Positions 46,195 to 57,189 of a stretch of 64,000 nt of DNA are shown here, one piece after another. The notes beneath the pieces are model-generated. The model had not been told where the DNA came from. It saw only the letters and a program-made list of their open reading frames with translations, and ran no database searches. The DNA lies in the NCBI RefSeq assembly GCF_000247695.1, contig NW_004624784.1, positions 11,055,964 to 11,119,963 on the forward strand, read 5' to 3'. The stretch's first letter is position 1. The number at the start of each line of letters is the position of its first letter. Made by a program: the position numbers and the translations under genes. This stretch comes from Heterocephalus glaber (lineage: Eukaryota > Chordata > Mammalia > Rodentia > Bathyergidae).

Positions 46195-46690
46195 CTCCCC
46201 TATAATTCCCTTCCCCCATAGGTAGGTGGGACCATGCAACTAGTTCTAGTTGAAGAAATATCTCTGGACGTGCCAATGAAAAGCCTCTATATGATTTGTC
46301 AGTCTCTTCCTCTCTTTGCTGTAGCAACAAATTGTTAGGCCTCTACTTTCTGAGTGATTGTATGGAGCAGGTGGAAAAAACCTCATGTTATATTAAGCTA
46401 CCAATATTTAGGTTGTTTGCAACTGCAATGTATTCTATCCTATTCTATCTTCTTATTTATACAGATAAAGAAACTGCACAACATAGTGTTTAACAGTATA
46501 GACTCAGGACCTAAAGTGTTTGTTCAAATCTTGTCTTTGGCAGTTATTATCCAAGAAAGCTGGACATTGCTTCATATATCTTAGTTTTCTCACCTAGTAA
46601 AATGGGGAAAATAATAATATCTATGTCATAGGATTGTCCTGGGGTTTAAAGTAGTTAAAAATAAAAATAGCTTAGAATGACACAAACAGT
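46195..46690 (+). repeat. unnamed old repeat followed by MIR
   Basis: At 46195-46440 'gtaggtgggaccatgcaact' resembles an old DNA-transposon or LTR end that I cannot name. From about 46485, 'tttaacagtatagactcagg' and 'cacctagtaaaatggggaaa' mark a forward MIR. Confidence 0.5.
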
Positions 46691-46699
46691 AAGGAGTTG

Positions 46700-46860
46700 G
46701 TGAGTTTTGCTTAAGAACAAGGAGGCTGTCAAAAGCCAAGGGTTAAGAAGAAATCAGGAAAAAGTGTCTTCACAGGGACAGAAAGAAGAAAAATCCAGAA
46801 GGAGAGAGGGCTTAACTGGCTAAATGCTATTGAAGGTAAAGATACCAGCTAGCATCCATG
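46700..46860 (-). repeat. probable continuation of the reverse L2
   Basis: Purine-rich text ('gctgtcaaaagccaagggtt', 'aatgctattgaaggtaaaga') matches the next inner section of the reverse element that begins at 45.0 kb. The younger inserts at 46.2-46.7 kb explain the gap. Confidence 0.4.
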
Positions 46861-46967
46861 AGACTTAGGTACCTGTAGGTAATTCGTGGTCTGAGCAGGG
46901 GTGATTTCAGTGGTGTATGGGTATGTATGAGAAGGGTCTGCTCTGGAAGACCCAGTGATGTGTTGAA

Positions 46968-47125
46968 ATTAAGCCAAGTGTGGCACACTTGTAATCCCAA
47001 CACTCGGGAGGCTGAGGCAGGAGGATTGCCATGAGTTCAAGGCCAGCCTGGCTATATAGTGAATTCAAGGACAGCCTAAATTACATAGCAAGACTCTGTC
47101 TCAAAAAAAGAAAAACAAAAATAGA
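46968..47125 (+). repeat. B1 SINE, plus strand
   Basis: Full-length B1: 'acttgtaatcccaacactcg', 'ggaggctgaggcaggagg', 'caaggccagcctggctat', a second 'caaggacagcctaaattac' unit, and 'agactctgtctc' with an A-rich tail. Confidence 0.93.
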
Positions 47126-47769
47126 GAAAGCAACTGTTTCTATGCCTTTAGAAAGCTTGATTGGGAAAGGAGTAAATAAAGAGATGGGGTAGTGTTTGAG
47201 GTGGATGCAGGGCAAGGAAAATTTTGATTTTAAGAGGGGAGATTCTAGATCATATTTGAATAATGAAGAGAGAGTTCAAGTAGAGAGGGGAAGTTAAAAA
47301 TTTGAGAATGAGAGAGCACAATCAATGCAACAAGTCCCTGAAGTATTTTGAACAAGTGAGATCTGAAAGACAGGTGGAGAGAGCAGCCTCTATTTCCCTC
47401 CACTGGACTGGGAGGGAGGGAGGAGGTTGGGATGGGTGCACAGAGTGCGATTAAGTGTGGATGCAGGAAAATCAGGAAGGGAAGTGAATAGGAAAGCCTT
47501 GGTCCTGCAGGGGTAAATGGTGGGTATTGCACTCTGAATGTAGACAAGTGAGAGTGTCAACCTCAGGAGGGAAGCGGAAGAGGAGCCCTGCTGCCTATGT
47601 GTGGTGGACATCCATTTGGTGGTGCTTGCCATGGATCTGGGTCTGAACCTTAGCCGTGAATGCAAGTCCAGACTCCTCTCCCATCTCTAGGAAGATCTAG
47701 AATGAAGTTCTCTAGTAGTAGTTCAGGGTTCAGCTAGGGCTCACTGGGGGGGTTCGATCCTCAGTTGAC

Positions 47770-48280
47770 ATTTTCAAACTTGTTTCTCATGTCTACTCCA
47801 TGTAAGCGCTCCTTTCCAGCCAAATTGTTCTGTCCAGGCTTTTTTCTGTATTTTGAATTTCACTGGATCTTTCTGAACAGGCTTCCTGCCTCACAGGATT
47901 TTACCCATCTGGAATGTCTTCTGTACCTGCTGCCTTTCAACTAAACCCAAATCACCTTTTAGGCTGTGCTTATGCTCTTTGACTTTGCTCCTGTCCTCAC
48001 ACAGTGACTTCCCTCCTCCATTCCTGCAGCATTCGATGTATGCCTCCTTCTACTGTGAATAGCATGCCTGTGATCATGACACCCAGGGGTCCTATTGTGC
48101 TCCGTGTGATAGTTGTGCAGTTCACACTTGAGTACCCACCAGTGTGTCCTGGATGGTATCACCTCGATGCAGGTGATGCTGACTTTGTTCAAGTCAGGTC
48201 AGGGATTTTGATGCATATCTTTGAATCTTCATGATACCTCATTTATAATGGGAGTTCACTAAATATTGGCTGATAGAGTT
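47770..48280 (+). repeat. L2 LINE 3-prime region, plus strand
   Basis: Forward L2: 'tttacccatctggaatgtct', 'aacccaaatcaccttttagg', and the end 'gttcactaaatattggctga'. It faces the reverse L2 that ends near 47.35 kb. Confidence 0.6.
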
Positions 48281-49480
48281 GCTCTGGTGGGTTGGTGTGA
48301 AGAAACTCAAAGAACAGGATGATAAGAGTCTGCCTGGACTGGATTCTACCTGGCAACATTTCCCTTTAGCTCTGAGCCTAGATCCCATCATCCTCAAATG
48401 TGTGAGACAAAGCAGTCTCTCTACAACCCACCCTGCCCTCCACTACAGAGAAGTGGGCCAGAAAAGGAGTTTTGTCTCTAGGCTCCATGGTGAACTCTGA
48501 GGAATAGGGGATATTGTCAGTGCTACTCAAGTCCTTGTATGTGTATGGGGGCTTGCTCATTTCTAGAAAAGGATGATGACATTGCTGGGCTTTGACAGGA
48601 AGTCCAAAGAGGAAAAGAAACATATTTGTGCACAGAGAGGGGAAAGATGTGGGCCCCCTTGCCTGTCAGGCAGAAGTCATCTCCTCCCTGCTTGTTTCCC
48701 ACCCTGGTTGCTCAGGGAGTGCTGTGTGGGCATTGAGGTTAACGCTCTGCAGTCTTGGGTCCATCTGGCTTTAAGTGCAATGCCCTGCAGGTATGGAGTG
48801 GCTGTGTCCACCTTGAGTCATCTTCACTTGACTGAGTAGAGACAAGTGAGTTTGGGGAAGCTGTCCAGGACTTGCACAGCCCAGCACTCACCTTCAAGGT
48901 CTTCAAGGTCACCCACTGGTTGTAACCTGTTAGTCTGGCTGATGCTGGAGACAGAACCATGGCAGGCAAGAATCTGAAAATTAAGAGGCACGGTATCCAT
49001 CTCCCTACTCTTGCCTCTGTTTCTGCTCCTGGCATTTTCACTCTCTCTCCTTTGTTCACTTTCTAGATCCACTGATCTTTTGAGGTGGAATCCTATAAAA
49101 AGAGAGTAGACATTGTTCTAGCAAAGGAAGAGGCCCTCAGTGGTGAGGAGAAAGAAGAAAGTCCAGCAGATTTTGGATGAGGAAGAAAATGCTTCTTGAA
49201 TCTCAGGTGGAAATTGCTTAAGTTTTTGCCCTTCTTGATCCCTTGCTTACTGGAAAGGAACAGAGAATTCTGAACACATCCTTTCTAAGAAGGTGTTCCT
49301 GGTAAACTATTTCCCAGGGTCTGAGAATGAGAGTCTATCTGAAGCTTGGAATCCAACTGCCCTAACTATAAAGGGCCTTAGGGTAGGTGGGGGAATTCAC
49401 TAGGGATGGGTAGCACATCTTTTCCCCAATTCTCCATCCCTACCAATCTGGCAGCCTGAAATGTGTTTTGACAATGGGCT
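48281..49480. other. unique non-coding sequence
   Basis: No gene or confident repeat is recognised. Confidence 0.4.
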
Positions 49481-49486
49481 TTTAGG

Positions 49487-49889
49487 TTTCTTAGTTACTT
49501 TTCTCTCATTGCTGAGACAAAGTACCCAACACCTACAAGTTCAGGGAGGAAAGGTTTATTTGGCTTACAGTTTACAGAGATTTTAGTCCATAGTTGGCTG
49601 CTCCAAGGCAGAGTGGCACATGTCAAAGGGGCATCCATAGAGAAGAAACAGCAGTTCATTGTTGGCCAAGACAGCAAAAGCAACAAGGGGACTTAACAGC
49701 ATCTTTCTGCCCCTTTTATCTTATCCAGACTACTTATGGCGGGTAGCACTCACATCCTTAATGCTAGTGCCCTTGAGCCTAGCATTGCACCATGAATCAA
49801 TCACACACTCTAGATTCAGCCACCTCTGAAAAAGCCCCACCTACAACTGCATGAAGTTTTGAGGGGATATCTAGACACAAGCCATAACA
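49487..49889 (-). mobile_element. solitary rodent MaLR-type LTR, minus strand
   Basis: Same family and orientation as the copies at 4.9 and 40.3 kb. Reversed, it starts TGTTATGGCTTG and ends in the CTCAGCAATGAGAG pattern. Flanking pentamers ttagg (49482-49486) and atagg (49890-49894) match at 4 of 5 sites. Confidence 0.85.
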
Positions 49890-50560
49890 ATAGGTATCCT
49901 GACTTCACCTCTTTTACTGGGAGCCCAGAGAATGAAGCAGTCAGCAGAGGAGAGGAAATGAAGGAGAAGATGAGATGAATGTGTTAAAGCGAGGGCCAAG
50001 GTCTCTGTTTCCTCCATCCCTCCCACAAATGACCTCATTCTTTATGGGAAAAGTTGAGTCATAACTCGCAAGGGGGAGAAAGAGCCCAATCAGTACCCCT
50101 CTGGAGCACCTGGAGGCAGTGGATTGCTAGGGGTAGGTAGGAAGGAAGCAGAGAGGGAGGAGAGGAGAGCATTTGGAAGATGATTTGGCTCCAGAGCATC
50201 TGTGCTTTTGTTAGCTGTGGAACATGCGCATCTAATCTCAATTAACTTCTGCCACCATCTCCAATTCAGTTTCTCTATTCATGCCAGGGGCAAGACCTTA
50301 GCTGCAAGAGAAGAGGTGGGGGAGGCCTCACATTTCCTAGATGAAAGGAACAGATGGGCTGGCCCTGCCAGGGCACAGATAGTGGAGCAGAGAGGCAAGA
50401 GCAACAGTTGGGTGATTTCCCCAAGCTCTTGCCCCTCCCTCCAGCTCTTCCAGTTCAAGTTTATCAGGTGAACTCAAGCTGATCTCTTTGGTCTTTGTCC
50501 TGATGGCCTGTGGAGGGACTTTATTAATATCCCTAAGTGGAACCCCTTATAAGCACTGTG
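49890..50560. other. unique non-coding sequence
   Basis: Nothing coding is recognised. Confidence 0.4.
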
Positions 50561-50564
50561 GTTA

Positions 50565-50700
50565 TGCACTGGGGAAGCCATCGTAGAACTGAGTTCTAGT
50601 GTGCTACCTGTGAAGCTTGGGTGGTATCCAAGGACTACTTCTCTAGGCCTTAATGTTTTCTCTTGAACAAAGAAAGAATTTGACTAGGGGATCTACAACT
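50565..50700 (+). repeat. MIR fragment
   Basis: Forward MIR in eroded form: 'gaactgagttctagtgtgct', 'actacttctctaggcctta', then a worn 'gaatttgactaggggatc'. Confidence 0.5.
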
Positions 50701-50702
50701 AC

Positions 50703-50905
50703 ATGTCCAATATAGTAGCCCCTAGTGACATTCAGATATTTGGATTTAACTAATTAAAATTAAATTTATTAAAAGATTCAGCTCTTCAGTCACACTGCTA
50801 CATTTTAAATGCTCAGTAGCCACACATGGCTAGTGGTTATTAGGTCAGACTGACTAGATATGTAACATTTCCATCATTGTAAAAGTTTTGTGGGACAGTA
50901 CTCAT
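50703..50905. mobile_element. old hAT-type DNA transposon fossil
   Basis: The text 'gctcagtagccacacatggc' and 'tagtggttattaggtcag', with 'taacatttccatcattgtaa' and 'gttttgtgggacagtac' at the end, matches my memory of a common mammalian hAT fossil whose ends read as 'cagtactgtccaa' in reverse. The subfamily is uncertain. Confidence 0.55.
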
Positions 50906-51149
50906 CTATAAGACCTCTCGCAGTTCTGCCATTTTGTTATTCTAGCATTGTCTGTTATTAAGAGCCTTGTAGAGTGAGTTCCTCTGTCTCTGTGAGCTCC
51001 TTCTTCCCACTAGGTCCTCTCATCTGCCACCATAGGGACAGGACAACACACACAAGCATATACATAGTGTTCTCTTTCACTGGGGCAGCTTTGAGAAATC
51101 TGGCAGTCTGACTTAAGAGAAGCTAAGAAGAGGCATCTGCGCTCTCATG

Positions 51150-51665
51150 TTGTATTGCAGAGTAGCAATAGCCAAAATATAACAGTAACTGAGTATCCAC
51201 TGAAACATAAAGTGATAAAGAAAATGTGGTATAGGTACAGGATGAAATACTATTCTTTCTTTAAAAAGAAGGAAATCCTGTCATTAACAATAGCATTAAT
51301 GAACCTGAAGGACATGATGCTAAATGGAAAAAAAAATCAAACACAGAAAGACAAATATAGCCTGATATCATTTCTGGGTGAAGTCTAAGTAAGTCAAACT
51401 CACAAAGGCAGAGTTGGACAGTAGTTACCAGAGACAAGAGAAGGAAAAGAAGAGATGTTGGTTAAATGTACAAACTCATTTATAAGGGAATACGTTCTGG
51501 AAAGCTAATGTGTGGCATGGTAACTAGACTTAATAGTAATGTGTTATAAACTCGAGATATACTTTGGTAAGAGATATCTATCAAAATACCACATTGGACA
51601 CCTTAAATATACACAATTATTACTTGTTAGTTGTACCTCACAAAAGCTGGAAAAAAATAATTGGG
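51150..51665 (+). repeat. old L1 3-prime end, plus strand
   Basis: It contains 'gatgaaatactattctttct', 'gaacctgaaggacatgatgc', 'acacagaaagacaaatatag' and 'gttggacagtagttaccag'. This is the classic L1 end of ORF2 and start of the 3-prime UTR, with an A-rich end at about 51650. The 77-codon frame is an ORF2 scrap. Confidence 0.8.
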
Positions 51666-52374
51666 AGCGACAATTGGGTATTGCTGCTGACTTCTCATTA
51701 AATGTCATGGACTTTAAACTTCATGAATTTATCCACTGCACACACATTTCCTGAGTGCATGCTGTGTTTTAGGGATTGCTCCAAGTGGGACTCGATGTGG
51801 AGTTTGGGGATGATCCTGGATTTTACACGATTTCTTTGTAGTAGAGGAGGCATCGGCACTGCGAGTGGCAGTGTTCTCTTGCTTGTGACACTGTGCAGAG
51901 TGACTTACAGATGCAGCTTTGCTCTTGGGGGCTTGCATTGCACAAACAACCTGCTGTCACAGACTCTTGGCATAAACACTGGGGAAGTTGGGATGCATTT
52001 ATGATTATATAGTCATAAGGACTTTACTGGAGGCATGCCAGCACATTATGATGAACAGACGAAAGTAACACCCATTCTAGCACTCAGTTTCCCCATACAA
52101 AGTGAAGGGGCAGGGCTTGGCAGGGTCCCAAGTTTCCTCCATGCTAAGATTCTGTCTTCCTGGGGTTTCTAGAGGTATGAATCAGTAGAGGGAAAAGGCT
52201 TGCTAGGTGCAAATTGCAGGCTACACAGGTTTTTCTCTATTTCCCAACAGTGCTGCCCTTTACTTCTTTTAAATCCTGAGGAGGCCTGGAAGTCTCCTAC
52301 CTTTCCCTGGCTTCCCCTCTTCTCTCTCCTCCACCCTTTCAGGTTGCACAGCCCCAGCCTAGTTCTTGTCATAT

Positions 52375-52680
52375 TTCCTACTGGATTGGGTGTTTAATTA
52401 AAATCATAATTAAAATTGATCTCCTCATTAGCATGCACCTGCTCTGCCTCTCACATCCTTGCGTTCCATTATCCACTGAAGATGTCAGGACTGACAGGCG
52501 AGAGTCAGACCCCAGGCCAGCCCAGCCGGATGGGACTAGCTGGTGACAACATTTGGACAGAAAGGACTTTGGTGGAGAAGCTTCATTCGCAGCCAAATAA
52601 CAAACAATTAGCACCAGGAGGACTGTTGTGGGAGAGGCTGGGCTGTCTGGTGGCTTGCAGGTAGCTGGCTAAATCTAGTG
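52375..52680. promoter_or_regulatory. candidate conserved non-coding block
   Basis: A repeat-free sequence opening with 'gtttaattaaaatcataatt' and 'ctcctcattagcatgcacct', with retained CpGs and 'aaataacaaacaattagcac' (SOX/forkhead and homeobox-like cores) near 52595. Enhancer-like by eye only. Confidence 0.35.
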
Positions 52681-52745
52681 GTTCTGCTGGAAACACAATT
52701 CTCACTTCCTCTTCTGCATCCCAAACCCTGTGCACATGAACTAAC

Positions 52746-52806
52746 TCTGTCTCTGTCTCCCTCTGTCTCTTTCTCTCTCTCTCTGTCTCTCTCCCTCCCT
52801 CCTTCC
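52746..52806 (+). repeat. CT-rich microsatellite
   Basis: Imperfect (CT)n and (CTCTGT)n array, directly 5-prime of a frame that I do not accept as a gene. Confidence 0.9.
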
Positions 52807-53218
52807 TAATGATCTGTGACAAGCCAACCAACTCTTGGCAAGAAGTGTCTGGGGATGAGAGAAGAGAGATCCCCAAATTTCCTTGAGGTGACACTGACTT
52901 GTGCCCTTACAGAGCTTTCAGGAAAGCTTGATTTGACCTCCATCATGATTGCCCTCCAGGGGGTGCCAGTGAGAGTAGGCTGCGGCCAACTGGGCCCTCA
53001 TCTCCAGCATGAGGACATGTACAAGTGTGCAAAGAAGTGCAAGGGTGCTGAGTGTGCAGAGCAGGAGAAATGAGTCCTTATATCTGCTCACCCTCTTCCC
53101 TGGGCCCGTCTCACGCATGGAAAGGGAAAGGGCACCAGGAGGCAGAAAGCAACAAAGGCATCATTAGTGGGCCTTTCAGAGTGTAAGAATGTAAACTTCA
53201 CAAGAATGGAGGATTTAC

Positions 53219-53219
<1 letters not shown>

Positions 53220-53263
<44 letters not shown>
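53220..53263 (+). repeat. GATA tetranucleotide microsatellite
   Basis: About 11 uninterrupted GATA units, followed by interrupted GATA/CAGA units to about 53290. Confidence 0.95.
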
Positions 53264-53299
53264 CCTGTAGATAGACAGATGTAGATATACATCTTCAAT

Positions 53300-53905
53300 T
53301 GTGGTAAAAACATATAACATAAAATTTACCATCTTAACTATTTCTAATTGTATGGCTCAGTAATGTTAAATATACTCATAGTATTGTGCAGCCAACCTCC
53401 AGAACATTTTCATTTTGCAAAACTGAAACTAAATCTTTACCCATTAAACTCCCCAATTCCCTTCCACCCTCCACGGTAACCATTGTTTCTATTAATTTAG
53501 CTACTCTCAGTGTCTTATATAAGTGGAATCATATAATATTTGCCTTTTTGTTGTTACTGACTTATGTTACTTAGCATAATGTCCTTAAGGTTCATCCATA
53601 TTGTATCATGTACTAGAATTTCCTATTGAAAGACTAAATAATATGCCATGGTATGTATACATCACATTTTCTTCAGCCACTCATTTGCTGGTAGGTACTT
53701 GGGTTGGCTCTACACCTTGTCTATTATGAATAGTAGGGCAAAGAACACAGATAAACAATATTTTCTCAAGATCTTGTTTTTAACTCTTTTGTATATATAC
53801 CCAGAAGTGGAAATGCTAAATCACATGGCAATTCTATTTTAATTTTTCGAGCAACTGCTCCACTGCTCTCCATAGCAAGTACACTGTTTTTTATTCCTGC
53901 TATCG
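53300..53905 (-). repeat. old L1 (L1M-type) 3-prime region, minus strand
   Basis: Reverse old-L1 text: 'ataacataaaatttaccatc', 'tgtgcagccaacctccagaa', 'aagtggaatcatataatatt', 'ttcatccatattgtatcatg', 'cactgctctccatagcaag'. Same family as the shorter copy at 18.5 kb. Confidence 0.8.
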
Positions 53906-54169
53906 GGGTACAAGAGTTCCAGTTTTTCAATTTATATTCTCAACAACTCATTATTGTTATTCTCTTCCTCCTCTTCCCAGAATGACCAGATTTGTTATGT
54001 CATTGTGATTTTGGTTTGTATTTTCCAGATGATTAGTAATATTGTCTTTTCCACTTGTTCCATCTTTTTTTGAAAATCCTGTTCTTTTTTTTTAAAGTTA
54101 CCAATTGAAGTCAAATTGACCTCATTTGGAAGAAGCAGGTTGGCCGATGGGTACATCCTGTAGCAAAGG

Positions 54170-54350
54170 AAATTTAGGTTTTGGGGTTAGAACTTCCCTC
54201 CTATCCCACAACTCTTCCAGTTACTGATGATATGGTCCTGGGAAAAGTACTTCTCCAATCCTCAGTTTGCAAATTTTTAAAGCAGGAATCCAAATGTTTA
54301 CCTGCTAAGTTACTCTGAAGGAAGAAATAAGGTATTAGGTCCTATAACTT
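54170..54350 (+). repeat. MIR fragment
   Basis: Forward MIR: 'acttctccaatcctcagttt' then 'aagttactctgaaggaag'. Much eroded. Confidence 0.5.
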
Positions 54351-55325
54351 ATCAGTGTCTTACTTGATTATTTTTCTAGTAACTCTGAAAATTTGGTTAT
54401 AATACATTACAAAATGACAAGAACACTGGGACTTTCTTCGTCCCTTAGATTAAGCAAATGTATCTACTGAGCACATTCTTTTTGTAAGACACTGCACCCC
54501 GGACTGAGTAGACTCAACGACATGTAAGGCAGGGGCCTTACACTTGGGAAAAAGCTGGGTGTGACTGGTGAATTCCAGGCCAGAGCAAGGAAGGGGACGC
54601 CTGTAGCTGCAGCCATCTGAACTGGCTTATCAAGGTGGGCCAAGAAAGAGAGTAACTGGGAGTGGAGAGGGCAAGCCGTGACTGTCCTGCCCTGGGTTTG
54701 GGTTTCCCAACCAGTGAGGTTGACCAAGAAGGGTTCAGCACGGTGGTACAAGATGAAAATGAGTGAGGACTACCTCAGCTGCCCAAGGATACAAGGACAT
54801 TGTCCAAGGAAGCAAAGCCCCTTCACTAAGAGAAACTTCTTCCTTGGCTACTTAAATTCCTTGTGCTGGAGTTAAAGTTTGTTTTCTCTTCTGCAGTCTT
54901 TGAGGAAGGAGAGAAATGCTAATTACCCTCCTTCATTACCCTTCATTGATTTGGGGTAGGAAAGCTCTATCATAGGCTGGGCTTCCTTCCTTGTCTGGTG
55001 TGCTTCCCTCTGGAAGTGCTAATAGGGGCTTAACTACAGCACCAGGGCAGCTTCAGCTCACAGTGCTTCTCCAAATTTCCTCCTCCCTCCCCTTCCCCTC
55101 TCCATTTTCCTCCACCACCCCTCTACCTCTCCAGTGTCAGTCCTCGGGGGCTCAGGGCAGAGGTCACCCTCCTGGGAGAGATGATTCCCCAGTCGTATCC
55201 AGGTGGGCTCACCTTTGCTTCTCCCTGGAGCAGCCAGCAGGCAGCCTAGGAGCCCTGGGAAGCTAGGTCAAGTACAGATGATGTAGGAACAGGAGCCAGG
55301 CAGAGGCCAGGTGTCCACCAGGGAA
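54351..55325. other. unique non-coding sequence
   Basis: No gene is recognised. Frames of 65-95 codons have no domains. Confidence 0.4.
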
Positions 55326-55329
55326 GTGA

Positions 55330-55520
55330 TTAGCTCCATAGTGCCTCTAATGATAATCTGTGAGGCTAACAAATATCACAGAGGAGGAGGCAAGCGCAAG
55401 CCTGGGTGGGCGCTTGCTGCCTTTGTCCTCCTTAAGGTGAGAGGAAGGAGACTTTGCTAATTGCAGACTTATCTGATTACCTCTAGCTTCCAGCTAGTGA
55501 GCCACAGGAGGCAATGCCCA
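55330..55520. promoter_or_regulatory. candidate conserved block with an 8-bp inverted repeat
   Basis: Contains 'gtgattagctccatagtgc', 'gatgataatctgtgagg'-like cores, and the perfect inverted pair gcaagcgc (55390-55397) / gcgcttgc (55410-55417) with a 12-bp loop. 'gctaattgcagacttatctg' follows. Inference only. Confidence 0.35.
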
Positions 55521-56232
55521 GGATTAGTTAGGAGACTTGGAGGGGCTGAGAGAGGTGGGGTAGGGTTTCTTTCCTCTGGGCCTTGGAGACCCAACTTGTG
55601 AGACAACCCTAGAATTTAAAAACTCAATTCATCCATTTATCAGTATTGAATGGTTGCACTACATTCTAGAGAATGTTCAAAGTGGTCCTGAATTTTATTT
55701 TTTGAATGATATGAGATGGACCAACAAAGATGATTCTCCATCCCAGGACCCTCCCCCAAACACATACAGGCATGTGTGTATGGTCACACAGAAACATATA
55801 AGTTTATGCACACTTAGTTCTGAACCTCCCGTGTTAGACATTCTATAAATATCCATCACACATGAAACTAAAATGGATTTGATGTGGGGAGAGGAGATGT
55901 GGCTGTTCTCACTCTGGCTTTCCTAATTTCTTTGCTGCTTGGTCCTGTAGGTGCTTGGGAAGGTGGAGCCCCAGATGTGAGGCTGGGAATAATGCCTCAG
56001 CCACCATGGGGGACAGCAGCAAAGGCAAAATCAGGGTGATCTTGGAAGAGCTTGGATAGGACACTAAACCCAGACTTAAAGCAATTTCTCACCTTTAGAA
56101 AGATGACTGGAGCAAGATCCCCATTTAACATCACACAGAACACAGCCTCACTGAGCCCCGGGGACAGCAACCCAACAGACTGGGTAGGGAGATGATGTGT
56201 GGCCATGCAGGGTTATTGAATGGCAATACGGG

Positions 56233-56325
56233 CAATTTTGTTTGTGGTATTGGGATTGAACCCAGGGTCTTGTGCGTGCTAGGCAAGCAGTCTACTACTT
56301 TGCTCTAACCTCTCCACAAGTCCCC
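56233..56325 (-). repeat. ID-type SINE, minus strand
   Basis: Reverse ID: 'ggtattgggattgaacccag', 'gtcttgtgcgtgctaggcaa', and a decayed A-box end. It ends in GGTTC-type rather than GGTACC-type sequence, so it is an older subfamily. Confidence 0.75.
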
Positions 56326-56799
56326 AGGCAAATTTAAAAATGTAGGCTTGCTTCTGATATGGAATGAGGGAATTTTACTCCTGTGGATTATAGTTTAAAG
56401 ACCTCAAAGGGGCTTCTGGAAATAAGCCTTCTGGAGGATGCTAGAAAGGAATTAAAAAATTCCTCCCTAACAAGTGTTGGTGCATCTTATGTAGAAATCT
56501 CACAGTCCGCCACATTCAATCTAACTGTCCTTTGTGAAAGGGGAATGCATGGGGACAGCAGTGCTGGCTCCTTGGCCATGGACAGTACACAGGCTCTGAC
56601 CTGCCCTCTCCTCTGCAACTGCTTACAATTGTCCTCCATTTTCTCCCTCCATGGTCCCCCTGTCCTTCCTCCTGTAGAACTCCCTGGTGCTTGCAGTGGC
56701 CTGGAGCCCCATCCCTTCCCTAGGCTTCCAAACCTGATACCCTTAAGAGCTAATCTGTGACAGCAGGGTGAATGGTGGTTCCATATAATAATAATGAAT

Positions 56800-57018
56800 A
56801 AATGAATTACCATTTATTACATTTCTAATATGAGGCACAAGCCTGAGCTAAGCACTTGATAATATCAGTATGTCACGTGATCCTTCTAACAATATCATGA
56901 AGGATCATTTAATCATTTTATCAGACCTGGTTTATAAATGCAGAAACTGAGGCTCAGAAAGGTGGTGCAACTTGCCTGCTACCAATTGCAGAGTTGGGAT
57001 TTGAACCTGAAGTGCATG
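56800..57018 (-). repeat. MIR SINE, minus strand
   Basis: Reverse MIR: 'aaatgcagaaactgaggctc', 'tgcagagttgggatttgaac', preceded by 'gagctaagcacttgataat'. Confidence 0.85.
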
Positions 57019-57189
57019 TTCTTTCCTCCAGAGAGATCACTGGGACTGGGGGAGTCAGGTTGTCCTGCTTGTCACAGGCTTCAGGGTGCCCAGCACAGCC
57101 CCGTCGCTCCTTGCTACTCTCCTTCTGTCCCTGTCTCTAGCTCAGGATCCTTTCTTCACCTCTGTGAAAGTACTTCACGTTTTTGATTT

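Noticed and set aside
52816..53073. 85-codon frame with a Cys/Lys-rich end, considered as an exon or pseudogene
   Set aside because: No family was recognised and no flanking splice signals stand out. It stays possible but unsupported.
53220..53290. Regular short repeat considered as a CRISPR-like array
   Set aside because: It is a simple GATA microsatellite without spacers, and the genome is mammalian.
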